The position numbers were made by a program, and so were the translations under genes. Of a stretch of 20,544 nt of DNA, positions 1 to 7,450 are shown in pieces. The notes beneath the pieces were generated by a model. The model was not told the origin of the DNA. It did not search any database and worked only from the letters and a program-made list of their open reading frames with translations. Numbering within the stretch: position 1 is the stretch's first letter; each line of letters starts with the position of its first letter. Source of the stretch: an uncultured Muribaculum sp. (GTDB lineage Bacteria; Bacteroidota; Bacteroidia; Bacteroidales; Muribaculaceae); NCBI RefSeq assembly GCF_910583865.1, contig NZ_CAJTYX010000044.1:1-20544 (forward strand), given 5' to 3'.

Positions 1-162
1 CTCTATGCTTTAAAAAGTTTTGATGTTGTATAAAATTAAGATGCGTCAGCCGTGCTTCTTTGTATTGATATTCTTTGCTATAAGATTGGGTGGTTCTTCA
101 ATACTTATAAGCAATTCACAATAATAGTGTGAAGAGTTCTCGTCGTAAATATAGAAATAATT

Positions 163-192
163 TCTGCAAGTTGGTTGTAAGTATTAATTTTG
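163..192 (+). promoter_or_regulatory. Bacteroidota-type promoter for the efflux pump gene
   Basis: The -7 box TAATTTTG lies at 185-192 and is followed by CA, giving the extended form TAATTTTGCA that recurs at 15660 and 18289. A weak -33 match (TCTG) sits at 163-166, 18 nt upstream. Transcription would start near 199, leaving a leader of about 55 nt before the ATG at 253. Nothing recognisable is visible in bases 1-160. Confidence 0.5.
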
Positions 193-252
193 CAGTGCCT
201 TGGAAGGAGACGCCGGGTATTGCTGCAGCCCTCGATAGGTTGGTTCAAAGTC

Positions 253-576
253 ATGTATTGGTTTATTCTTTTATTTGCCGGCCTGATGGAGGTCGGATTT
301 ACTTTCTGCTTAGGCAAGACAAAGACAGCGACCGGCTCGGAACTTGCATGGTGGTGGGTAGGATTCGTGTGCGCATTGGCGCTAAGTATGTGTCTGATGG
401 CCAAGGCCGCCGAAAAGCTTCCTATCGGTACGGTCTATCCGGTGTGGACCGGTATCGGCGCGGTGGGTGCGGTGATTGTCGGGATAGTCTTTTTCCATGA
501 ACCGGCCACGTTTTGGAGGATATTATTCATCACCACACTTATTCTTTCGATTATAGGACTCAAAGTCATGGGATGA
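253..576 (+). CDS. SMR-family efflux transporter, Gdx/SugE (guanidinium exporter) type
   Basis: Small multidrug resistance protein of 107 residues, the usual family length, with four predicted transmembrane helices; it would act in the inner membrane as a dual-topology dimer exchanging a cation for protons. The essential membrane glutamate is Glu13 (LMEVG) and the substrate-pocket tryptophan is Trp65. The motif VWTGIGAVGA (64-73) and the ending IIGLK resemble SugE/Gdx proteins more than EmrE/Qac proteins, so guanidinium export is the likeliest role (inference). The frame stays open upstream to a TTG at 190, but that TTG lies inside the -7 box and the extension is Arg-rich and non-family-like, so the ATG at 253 was chosen. 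The stop overlaps the next start as ATGA, suggesting translational coupling. No guanidine riboswitch was recognised in the leader. Confidence 0.88.
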   Translation: MYWFILLFAGLMEVGFTFCLGKTKTATGSELAWWWVGFVCALALSMCLMAKAAEKLPIGTVYPVWTGIGAVGAVIVGIVFFHEPATFWRILFITTLILSIIGLKVMG

Positions 577-1058
577 TGGGGAGAAAAATGCGAAGGTTCA
601 GACAGGAACTGGCGATGGAAGAGTGCCACCGCATTTTGTACTGCGGCAAATATGCCGTATGGGCAATGACGAGTGATGACGATTATGCTTATGTGGTACC
701 GGTTAACTATGCCTACGACGGCACTGCGATTTACGTGCACTGTGCGAAGCAGGGACATAAGCTTGACTGCATCATGCGCAATCCAGGATGCTCGATGTGT
801 GTAGTGGATAAGGACGATGTGATACCGGAGGAATTCACATCATATTTCCGGAGTGTGATTGTTTTCGGAAAGGCTGCGCTTGTGAATGATGATAAGGAGG
901 TCATAAAGGGACTGTCGCTTTTGTGCGAAAAGTACAGTCCCGGCATCGACCCCTCAGATGAGATTGCCCGTTTTATTAAGGCAGTGTGTGTGGTTCGCAT
1001 CGATATTGACCTGATCACGGGCAAGCAGGCGAAAGAGCTTATCTCTGTACGTAAGTAG
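573..1058 (+). CDS. NimA-like / pyridoxamine 5'-phosphate oxidase-family flavin-binding protein
   Basis: Predicted 161-residue cytosolic protein with the FMN-binding split-barrel fold of the Pyridox_ox_2/NimA group. Supporting segments are the N-terminal MRRFRQELAMEEC, then the core strand YAYVVPVNYAYDG, and IYVHCAKQGHKLD, which aligns with the conserved His/Lys FMN-phosphate region of Nim proteins. Nim relatives are linked to reduction of nitroimidazoles, but most family members have unknown substrates, so drug resistance cannot be claimed from sequence. The ATG at 573 overlaps the transporter stop (ATGA); ATGs at 576 and 588 are also possible. It is probably cotranscribed with the SMR gene. 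Its last 20 nt overlap the 3' end of the opposite-strand esterase gene. Confidence 0.8.
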   Translation: MMGRKMRRFRQELAMEECHRILYCGKYAVWAMTSDDDYAYVVPVNYAYDGTAIYVHCAKQGHKLDCIMRNPGCSMCVVDKDDVIPEEFTSYFRSVIVFGKAALVNDDKEVIKGLSLLCEKYSPGIDPSDEIARFIKAVCVVRIDIDLITGKQAKELISVRK

Positions 1059-2061
1059 TACCACTGTTATGTGACAGGAACTCAGATGCGGCAGAGACAG
1101 CATGGCTGAAAGCCTTGTTCTGCCCCGGCACTGTTATGAAAAGATGTACCGACCCGGGAATCATGTCATATCTCACCTCTTTGCCGAGGCTTCTGAGGCG
1201 TTCGGCGAATTCGAGACCTTGATCTTTAAGGATGTCGCGTTCGGCGGCTATGAGTAGGGTGGGAGGCAGTTTCTTCAGCCATGTATCCGGGGTATCAGCC
1301 GGAGATATGAGAGGCTTGTGCGGATCTTTGGTATATGCAGAGTTGAATGCATCCATCAAGCGGTTGTCCAGGCCGAAACCGTCGCCATATTCATTCCAGC
1401 TTGATGAGTTGTCGCGATATGCCTTTGTAACCGGGTAAAATGCTATAAGACTGTCGAACGTTCCTTCCGGGAAACTCATTGCCGTGGCTATGGCCAGATT
1501 GCCTCCTGAACTATCGCCTCCCAGCGATATGCCTGCGCACCGCCATACATCAAGGCTGTCGGCCGCGCATTTGACGGCATCAACACAATCGGTCAGGCCT
1601 TCGGGGTAGGGGTGTTCAGGCGCGAGCCTATAATCTACTGCCAGCACCGCTACGCCGTTAATAGCCATAGCCGCACAGAAACGTGTGCAGCTGTTTATGC
1701 TCCCGATGGTCCAGCCTCCTCCATGAAAATATACGAGCAGCGGAATCGTGTCGTTGTAGTACCTGTCACATCGGAATAGAACCATATTGCCGGTCACAAG
1801 GTTGCAGCTTACACCTTTGGGAAGTTCAGGCTGCACGTTGCGCGACATCCTGACGGATGCGAGTGCGCCGTAATCACCGCCAATGGCCTTATACACGGCA
1901 TCTGCCTGGCGTATCTGCATGCTGTCGGGGATGGCTTTCAGGAAAGAATCCGCTTCTGCCCGGTAAATGTCCTTTACATTGCAGTTTGTCGCGCGTACTG
2001 TGGCCATGGTTATGAATATCGCTATGATCAGGACTGTAATATGGTTTGTAATTCGTGCCAT
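1039..2061 (-). CDS. Exported alpha/beta hydrolase, HSL-type (acetyl esterase/lipase)
   Basis: Predicted 340-residue serine esterase of the hormone-sensitive-lipase group (bacterial family IV). The oxyanion-hole motif HGGGW is at residues 113-117. The nucleophile elbow GDSSGG gives Ser184, and AERDILKD and GSVHLF supply the probable acid Asp276 and base His306, so the triad is complete. The conserved YRLAPEHPYP segment between them is also typical. Residues about 7-22 form a hydrophobic signal peptide; no clean lipobox precedes Cys27, so a periplasmic location is more likely than a lipoprotein. The substrate is unknown; short acyl or acetyl esters, for example on glycans, are plausible (inference). 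The gene lies downstream of carB on the same strand but beyond a hairpin, and its own promoter was not recognised. Confidence 0.85.
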   Translation of the reverse strand: MARITNHITVLIIAIFITMATVRATNCNVKDIYRAEADSFLKAIPDSMQIRQADAVYKAIGGDYGALASVRMSRNVQPELPKGVSCNLVTGNMVLFRCDRYYNDTIPLLVYFHGGGWTIGSINSCTRFCAAMAINGVAVLAVDYRLAPEHPYPEGLTDCVDAVKCAADSLDVWRCAGISLGGDSSGGNLAIATAMSFPEGTFDSLIAFYPVTKAYRDNSSSWNEYGDGFGLDNRLMDAFNSAYTKDPHKPLISPADTPDTWLKKLPPTLLIAAERDILKDQGLEFAERLRSLGKEVRYDMIPGSVHLFITVPGQNKAFSHAVSAASEFLSHNSGTTYVQR

Positions 2062-2086
2062 TGGTCGTAGGCTTTTTAATGGGAAA

Positions 2087-2133
2087 GCGCATAAGCGGCA
2101 TGCAATCCTATGGTTGCACCGGAGCTTATGCGC
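2087..2133 (-). terminator. Hairpin downstream of carB
   Basis: A perfect 10-bp inverted repeat, GCGCATAAGC at 2087-2096 and GCTTATGCGC at 2124-2133, encloses a smaller stem TGCAA/TTGCA (2101-2105 and 2114-2118). Read on the minus strand it follows carB by about 60 nt and is followed by only a short T stretch (TTT). It is a probable transcription terminator or mRNA 3'-end stabiliser for carAB, separating it from the esterase gene. Confidence 0.55.
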
Positions 2134-2191
2134 TGTAGTCTTATAGTGGAGGGTGTTGGGCGTTGTGTTGTGAAATCTGGATGTCCATTAA

Positions 2192-5100
2192 TTAATATTC
2201 GTTCCAGGATCGGATTTCGATGCCGTCTAACGGCAGGCGCGTGAATGCGTCGATGAATGAAGATGCCAGACGGGCGTTGGTGAGCAACGGGATATTGAGG
2301 TCGATGGCGGCGCGACGGATGCGGTAGCCGTTTGTCAGCTCAGTCTCCGACAGGTTCTTAGGTACGTTGACTACAAGATCCACTTCCTTGTGGTGGAGCA
2401 GGTCGAGCGCCTGGGGCTGCATGTCGGGTTGGCTGGGCCAATACACTTTCACCGCTGGAATACCGTTGTCGGTCAGGAACCTGTGTGTACCGCCTGTGGC
2501 GTAAAGCTTGTAGCCGTTGTTGTTCAGCTCATGTGCCGCGTCGAGCATGTCCGCTTTCTGTTTCGGGGTACCCGTGGAGAGAAGGACACCTTTGCCTTTC
2601 GATGGGATGCGCAGACCTACTGAAAGCATCGATTTAAGTATGGCCTCATCGGTGTCGGTACCGATGCAACCGACTTCGCCGGTCGACGACATGTCGACAC
2701 CTAGCACGGGATCGGCCCCTTGCAGGCGGGAGAAGCTGAATTGGCTTGCCTTGATGCCTACATAGTCGAGATCGAATGCGTTCTTGTGGGGCTTCTCCGT
2801 CTCCAGCCCGAGCATAACGCGTGTGGCTATGTCGATGAAGTTAAGTTTAAGCACCTTGCTCACGAACGGGAACGAACGTGATGCACGCAGGTTGCACTCG
2901 ATTACCTTGATGTCATTATTCTTGGCGAGGAACTGTATGTTGAAGGGTCCGGAGATGTTGAGAGCCTTGGCTATCTTCTGGCTGACCTTCTTGATGCGGC
3001 GTATGGTCTCGACATAGAGCTTCTGCGGGGGGAACTGTATGGTGGCATCGCCGGAATGAACACCGGCGAACTCTATATGCTCCGATATGGCGTATACCTT
3101 GATTTCGCCGTTCTGGGCCACTGCATCCATTTCAATCTCTTTGGCGAACTGGATGAACTCCGTGACTACTACTGGATGTTCCTGCGACACATTTGCCGCC
3201 AGACGCAGGAATCGCTGCAGTTCCTCGTTGTTGGAACATACATTCATCGCGGCTCCTGAGAGCACATAACTTGGACGAACAAGTACGGGGAAGCCGACTT
3301 CGTCGATAAACTCCTCTATGTCGGCGAACGATGTCAGTTCGCGCCATCGCGGCTGATCCACCCCGATGCGGTCGAGCATGGCCGAGAACTTGTGGCGGTC
3401 CTCGGCGTTGTCGATTGATGTGGCCGACGTACCGAGTATAGGTACACCGGCGTCATCGAGCCTTGTGGCGAGGTTGTTGGGAATTTGGCCTCCTACAGAC
3501 AGTATCACCCCGTGTGGCTGCTCAAGCTCGAGGATGTCCATCACACGTTCGTAGGTCAGCTCGTCGAAGTAGAGGCGGTCGCACATGTCATAGTCGGTTG
3601 ACACCGTCTCGGGGTTGTAGTTGATCATCACTGAGCGCCATCCTTCGCGCTTCACTGTCATGAGCGCATTGACGGAGCACCAGTCAAACTCTACCGAGCT
3701 ACCTATGCGGTAGGCTCCCGAGCCGAGAACGACTATCGAGCGGTGGTCATGAAGGTATTTCACGTCGTCCTCATTTCCGTTGTATGTGAGGTACAGATAG
3801 TTTGTCTGGGCGGGATATTCGGCACCGAGGGTGTCGATCTGTTTTACTACCGGGACTATACCTGCCTGCTTGCGGAAAGTCCTTACTCTGTTGGAGGCCT
3901 CGACGTTTGAAGTGATGTTGCTTTTGAATATGGCGCGTGCTATCTGGAAGTCGCTGAACCCCTGTTCCTTCGCCTGGCGTAGTAGATTCAGCGGCAGGCG
4001 GTCGAGCGAGTCGAACGTCTCCAGCTCGTCGGCTGTGGCCACTATGTTGTGGAGTTTATAAAGGAACCAACGGTCTATCTTGGTCAGGTCGTGTATCTGG
4101 TCGACGGTGTATCCTTTGCGCATCGCTTTCGATATGACGAATATTCGGTTGTCGGTAGGCTCGTGCAGCGATTTGTCGATGTCCGGAATTGTTAGTTCCT
4201 TGTTCTCGACGAATCCATGCATACCTTGGCCGATCATGCGAAGTCCTTTTTGTATGGCCTCCTCGAATGTGCGTCCTATTGCCATGACCTCACCCACCGA
4301 CTTCATCGACGAGCCGATCTCTCGCTTCACGCCGTGGAACTTGCCAAGATCCCAGCGAGGAATCTTTACGACCACGTAGTCGAGCGCAGGTTCGAAGAAC
4401 GCTGAAGTGACTTTGGTGACAGAGTTTTTCAGGTCGAACAGTCCGTAACCGAGTCCGAGCTTCGCGGCCACGAAAGCCAACGGATAGCCTGTGGCCTTGG
4501 AGGCGAGGGCGGATGAGCGCGAAAGACGAGCGTTCACCTCTATCACACGGTAGTCCATGGACGAGGGGTCGAAAGCATATTGCACGTTACACTCACCTAC
4601 GATGCCGATATGGCGCACGATTTTTATGGCGAGTTTGCGCAGATAGTGGTAATCCTCGTTTGAGAGTGTCTGCGACGGAGCGACTACAATCGATTCGCCG
4701 GTATGGATTCCAAGCGGGTCGAAGTTCTCCATGTTGCAGACGGTGATACAGTTGTCGAACCTGTCGCGTACCACTTCATACTCCACCTCTTTCCATCCTT
4801 TGAGCGATTTCTCCACAAGCACCTGAGGCGCGAACGACAGCGCTTTTTCCACCAGTTCTACCAGTTCACGCTCGTTGTCGCAGAATCCGCTGCCGAGACC
4901 CCCGAGTGCATAGGCTGCGCGCACGATTACGGGGTAGCCGAGTTCTGACGCGGCCTTTATGGCATCGGCAACCGACCCCACGGCCTCGCTTTTGATGGTC
5001 TTTACGTTGATCTGGTCGAGTTTTTTCACAAACAGTTCGCGATCCTCGGTGTCCATGATTGCCTGCACGGGAGTGCCGAGCACTTTTACCCCATACTTTT

Positions 5101-5440
5101 CGAGGACGCCGGATTGTTGTAATTCAACGCCGCAGTTCAGGGCGGTCTGTCCGCCGAATGCGAGGAGAATACCGTCGGGGCGTTCCTTCTCTATAACCTT
5201 TTCCACGAAATATGGCGTGACGGGGAGGAAGTAGATAGTGTCGGCGATTCCTTCGGAAGTCTGGACTGTGGCGATGTTGGGGTTGATCAGTACTGTGTGG
5301 ATACCCTCTTCTTTCATCGCTTTCAGAGCCTGCGATCCCGAGTAGTCAAATTCTCCGGCTTCGCCTATTTTCAATGCGCCGCTTCCGAGAAGCAGGACCT
5401 TGTGTGGCAGTACGGCTTGTGTATTCTGTATTATCGACAT
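2192..5440 (-). CDS. carB: Carbamoyl-phosphate synthase large subunit
   Basis: Full-length 1082-residue synthetase subunit. With CarA it makes carbamoyl phosphate from bicarbonate, glutamine-derived ammonia and two ATP, feeding pyrimidine and arginine synthesis in the cytosol. The first ATP-grasp half (about 1-400) begins LLLGSGALKIGEAGEFDYSG; the second half (about 560-940) begins VVLGSGAYRIGSSVEFDWCS; an oligomerisation region lies between them. The last ~140 residues form the MGS-like allosteric domain with YATGGTHRFL. The N-terminal motif (IGEAGEFDYSGSQA) is nearer the eukaryotic CAD/CPS1 form than the E. coli form (IGQACEFDYSGTQA), from memory of those families. Start ATG at 5440 lies 6 nt after the carA stop, so the two form one operon. 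No truncation or frameshift was seen. Confidence 0.97.
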   Translation of the reverse strand: MSIIQNTQAVLPHKVLLLGSGALKIGEAGEFDYSGSQALKAMKEEGIHTVLINPNIATVQTSEGIADTIYFLPVTPYFVEKVIEKERPDGILLAFGGQTALNCGVELQQSGVLEKYGVKVLGTPVQAIMDTEDRELFVKKLDQINVKTIKSEAVGSVADAIKAASELGYPVIVRAAYALGGLGSGFCDNERELVELVEKALSFAPQVLVEKSLKGWKEVEYEVVRDRFDNCITVCNMENFDPLGIHTGESIVVAPSQTLSNEDYHYLRKLAIKIVRHIGIVGECNVQYAFDPSSMDYRVIEVNARLSRSSALASKATGYPLAFVAAKLGLGYGLFDLKNSVTKVTSAFFEPALDYVVVKIPRWDLGKFHGVKREIGSSMKSVGEVMAIGRTFEEAIQKGLRMIGQGMHGFVENKELTIPDIDKSLHEPTDNRIFVISKAMRKGYTVDQIHDLTKIDRWFLYKLHNIVATADELETFDSLDRLPLNLLRQAKEQGFSDFQIARAIFKSNITSNVEASNRVRTFRKQAGIVPVVKQIDTLGAEYPAQTNYLYLTYNGNEDDVKYLHDHRSIVVLGSGAYRIGSSVEFDWCSVNALMTVKREGWRSVMINYNPETVSTDYDMCDRLYFDELTYERVMDILELEQPHGVILSVGGQIPNNLATRLDDAGVPILGTSATSIDNAEDRHKFSAMLDRIGVDQPRWRELTSFADIEEFIDEVGFPVLVRPSYVLSGAAMNVCSNNEELQRFLRLAANVSQEHPVVVTEFIQFAKEIEMDAVAQNGEIKVYAISEHIEFAGVHSGDATIQFPPQKLYVETIRRIKKVSQKIAKALNISGPFNIQFLAKNNDIKVIECNLRASRSFPFVSKVLKLNFIDIATRVMLGLETEKPHKNAFDLDYVGIKASQFSFSRLQGADPVLGVDMSSTGEVGCIGTDTDEAILKSMLSVGLRIPSKGKGVLLSTGTPKQKADMLDAAHELNNNGYKLYATGGTHRFLTDNGIPAVKVYWPSQPDMQPQALDLLHHKEVDLVVNVPKNLSETELTNGYRIRRAAIDLNIPLLTNARLASSFIDAFTRLPLDGIEIRSWNEY

Positions 5441-5446
5441 GGTTGA

Positions 5447-6517
5447 TCAGAGCATATTGATGAATTCGTCAAAAAGAAATTCCGTGTCCTTCGGGCCTGA
5501 CGAGGCTTCGGGATGAAACTGTGCCGAGAAAAAGGGTTTGGACTTGTGGCGGATGCCTTCATTTGTGCCGTCGTTCATGTTGATGAAAAGCGGCTCCCAA
5601 TCGTCGGGAAGGGTGGTGTCATCTACGGCGAAACCATGATTCTGCGAGGTTATGTAGCATTTCTGTGTGCCTGCGCGACGCACCGGCTGATTGTGGCTGC
5701 GATGGCCATAGGGGAGCTTGTAGGTGGAGGCACCTGCTGCGCGTGCCAGCAGTTGGTTGCCCATGCAGATTCCGCATATTGGCTTGCCGCTGTCCATAGC
5801 CTTGCGTATGTTGGCTACTGTGGCATCCACCATGTCGGGGTTGCCGGGTCCGTTGGAGATAAACAGCCCGTCATAAGGGATTGAATTGAAATCATAATCC
5901 CATGGCACGCGGACGACTTTTACACCTCGGCGCGTGAGGCAGCGAATGATGTTGTGCTTGACCCCACAGTCTACGAGCACCACCGTGCGTGGTCCTTCGC
6001 CGTGCACTTCCACTCCTCGGCAGCTTACTTTGGCTACGAGATTTTCCGTGTTGGGGTCGTAAAGCGGTATGTCGCCGCATCCGTCCACCACAATCTTCCC
6101 GAGCATGGATCCATGTTCGCGCAAGTGCTTTGTCAGGGCGCGCGTGTCGATGCCGTAGATACCCGGTATCTTCTCTTCCTTCAGCCATTCGGCGAGGCTG
6201 CGGTCGGCCTGCCAGTGTGAGTGGTCCCACGAATAATCCTGGGCTATGATTGCCTTGGCGTGGATGTGGTCGCTTTCATAGTACTCGCTTACATCGTCTT
6301 TTTCCCTGCGAGGGGGCACACCGTAGTTACCGAGGATAGGGTAGGTGGTGACGAGTATCTGTCCTTCATAGGATGGATCTGTCAGGCTTTCCGGATAGCC
6401 TGTCATTGCCGTGTTGAACACGACTTCTCCGGCTGTAGATGCGGCATATCCGAATGATTTGCCTTCGAATATGGTGCCATCTTCCAGTACGAGTGATGCC
6501 TTCTTTGTGTCGCGCAT
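5447..6517 (-). CDS. carA: Carbamoyl-phosphate synthase small (glutaminase) subunit
   Basis: Full-length 356-residue subunit that hydrolyses glutamine and passes ammonia to CarB. The N-terminal CPSase small-chain domain spans about residues 1-150 (LEDGTIFEGKSFG, FNTAMTGYPE). The C-terminal class I glutamine amidotransferase domain carries the triad Cys251 (GICMGNQ), His335 and Glu337 (QFHPEAS). The residue after the nucleophile loop is Asn in GICMGNQ, where E. coli has His (GICLGHQ); I believe this variant is usual in Bacteroidota. The segment YGHRSHNQPV is also diagnostic. The ATG at 6517 is preceded by a TAACTTTG -7 box at 6574-6581, giving a leader of about 50 nt with no visible attenuator. 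Confidence 0.97.
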   Translation of the reverse strand: MRDTKKASLVLEDGTIFEGKSFGYAASTAGEVVFNTAMTGYPESLTDPSYEGQILVTTYPILGNYGVPPRREKDDVSEYYESDHIHAKAIIAQDYSWDHSHWQADRSLAEWLKEEKIPGIYGIDTRALTKHLREHGSMLGKIVVDGCGDIPLYDPNTENLVAKVSCRGVEVHGEGPRTVVLVDCGVKHNIIRCLTRRGVKVVRVPWDYDFNSIPYDGLFISNGPGNPDMVDATVANIRKAMDSGKPICGICMGNQLLARAAGASTYKLPYGHRSHNQPVRRAGTQKCYITSQNHGFAVDDTTLPDDWEPLFINMNDGTNEGIRHKSKPFFSAQFHPEASSGPKDTEFLFDEFINML

Positions 6518-6573
6518 AGGTTCGCTATATCTTTGATGAAAACAAAAGTTTGCAGTCGTTGGCTAAAACCGTG

Positions 6574-6581
6574 CAAAGTTA
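6574..6581 (-). promoter_or_regulatory. -7 box of the carAB promoter
   Basis: The plus strand reads CAAAGTTA, so the minus strand reads TAACTTTG followed by CA, matching TAnnTTTG(CA). It lies 57 nt upstream of the carA ATG, placing the start of transcription near 6567. A clear -33 TTTG at the expected distance (around 6601-6604) was not found. Confidence 0.5.
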
Positions 6582-6608
6582 TGCAATTTTCTTCATGTAA
6601 CGATGGTA

Positions 6609-6638
6609 TTGCCATGAAATAATTGCTTTCAATGGCAA
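6609..6638. repeat. Inverted repeat upstream of carA (possible operator)
   Basis: TTGCCAT at 6609-6615 is mirrored by ATGGCAA at 6632-6638. The inner GAAA (6616-6619) and TTTC (6627-6630) extend the pairing to 11 bp with one unpaired A and a 7-nt loop. It lies 28-57 nt upstream of the carA -7 box and about 85 nt before the TM2 promoter. It could be a regulator site or a hairpin; no transcript is predicted to cross it, which favours a DNA site (inference). Confidence 0.45.
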
Positions 6639-6722
6639 ATTTCCTGAAAAATTCCTTAATATTATGTTTTTGTTTTTTAGAGCCTGGCGCGGTGGATATA
6701 TGGAAATTAGCGGGATGGAAAT

Positions 6723-6753
6723 TTTGTAACTAAAAATATAATATGTAATTTTG
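6723..6753 (+). promoter_or_regulatory. Promoter of the TM2-domain gene
   Basis: This is the best promoter match in the window: TTTG at 6723-6726, a 19-nt spacer, then TAATTTTG at 6746-6753, fitting the Bacteroides consensus. Transcription would start near 6760, about 37 nt before the ATG at 6797. The surrounding 6650-6770 stretch is very AT-rich. Confidence 0.75.
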
Positions 6754-6796
6754 TTTCATTAAAAATGGTCGTTTGACCTGGCTAATTCAAAAGACA

Positions 6797-7111
6797 ATGG
6801 ATCAGAATTATTCCAACATGGGCGGTTCGTGCCCGAATCCACCTCGAAACAATGATGTATTTGCTACTGACCGTTTCGGCAAGAGCCGTGGTGTCTGCGC
6901 CCTCCTCGCCATTTTTCTTGGCGGATTTGGAGTGCAGTATTTCTATCTCGGCAAGACCACAGCCGGCATAATCGCTCTCATCGGCACATGGGTGCTCTGC
7001 GGCTTGCCGAGCATACTTTGGCTCATTCAGGGCATACTCATGCTTGTGATGACTCCTGAAGATTTCGAACGCAAGTATGAGTGTACAACCTCGACTTTCC
7101 CTCTCTTCTGA
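6797..7111 (+). CDS. TM2-domain membrane protein
   Basis: Small inner-membrane protein of 104 residues. A hydrophilic, Asn/Pro-rich N-terminus of about 30 residues precedes the TM2 domain. The first helix is in GVCALLAIFLGGFGVQYFYL, where the helix-turn motif YFYLGK is the family signature. The second helix runs through IIALIGTWVLCGLPSILWLIQGI and is followed by a short charged tail. TM2 proteins have no firm general function in bacteria. The ATG at 6797 was chosen because it begins MDQNYS in family style and fits the promoter; an upstream TTG at 6773 adds only eight residues. The gene lies between carAB and the lpx cluster and is followed by a long structured untranslated stretch. Confidence 0.85.
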   Translation: MDQNYSNMGGSCPNPPRNNDVFATDRFGKSRGVCALLAIFLGGFGVQYFYLGKTTAGIIALIGTWVLCGLPSILWLIQGILMLVMTPEDFERKYECTTSTFPLF

Positions 7112-7120
7112 TATCTGAAT

Positions 7121-7204
7121 GAAATTTTCCCGGCAGGTGCGGTAAGGCATATGTCTTACGATAGCAATCACCTGTCCATGAATGGTATGCCGGGGAAAAT
7201 ATTC
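7121..7204 (+). ncRNA. Candidate structured RNA element (three-way junction) after the TM2 gene
   Basis: Starting 10 nt after the TM2 stop, the sequence can fold into a three-way junction. P1 pairs 7124-7133 with 7190-7200 (one bulged G) and may extend to GAA/TTC at 7121-7123 and 7202-7204. P2 pairs CAGGTG (7134-7139) with CACCTG (7169-7174) and is capped by GTAAGGC-ATAT-GTCTTAC (7142-7159). P3 is a small CCA/TGG hairpin at 7176-7185. I do not recognise it as 6S, SRP, RNase P or a known riboswitch. It may be a 3' UTR structure of the TM2 mRNA or a separate RNA; the pairing is seen, the function is not known. Confidence 0.4.
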
Positions 7205-7372
7205 TTATAGTGAATGTGTGTCGGGCTTGCTTCTCTCTGGGGGATGCTGTCTGACGAATTTGTGCGATTATTGTAATCCATTCATGGGTGCACAGCCTTG
7301 TCGTAATTTCCGTTATCGCGGACTTTTCGGCAGGGCTGTGGGTCGTTATATGGCTTTATCGTTGCCTCTTCG

Positions 7373-7403
7373 ATGCATCAGGCCGGGATGCATGTCGTTT
7401 TTT
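7373..7403 (+). terminator. Intrinsic terminator between the TM2 gene and lpxD
   Basis: ATGCATC (7373-7379) pairs with GATGCAT (7387-7393) around a 7-nt loop, and six T follow at 7398-7403. This is a recognisable Rho-independent terminator on the plus strand. It would end the TM2 transcript about 290 nt after its stop codon and isolate lpxD, which would then need its own promoter in the 70 nt that remain. Confidence 0.55.
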
Positions 7404-7434
7404 AAGGAGATTATGCCGTATTTGTAAAAAAAAA

Positions 7435-7450
7435 TGTGCAAATTTGCACA
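7435..7450. promoter_or_regulatory. Perfect 16-bp palindrome in front of lpxD
   Basis: TGTGCAAATTTGCACA is a perfect palindrome ending 24 nt before the lpxD ATG. Each half contains TTTGCA, the right half of the extended -7 box TAnnTTTGCA (CAAATTTGCA, one mismatch in the TA). It may therefore be a repressor site placed over the lpx promoter, or the promoter core itself. A TATTTG variant of the -7 box also lies at 7419-7424. Confidence 0.45.

Noticed and set aside
190..252. N-terminal extension of the SMR transporter from a TTG, and a guanidine riboswitch in its leader
   Set aside because: The TTG lies inside the -7 box and the extension is not family-like. I looked for paired ACGG-loop hairpins and ykkC-type conserved stretches and found none.
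7182..7427. 81-codon open frame between the TM2 gene and lpxD
   Set aside because: It runs through the right arm of the junction, the 13-bp stem and the terminator hairpin, and has no recognisable domain. I considered a decayed DUF2752 gene, but the expected cysteine-rich CPGCG motif is absent.
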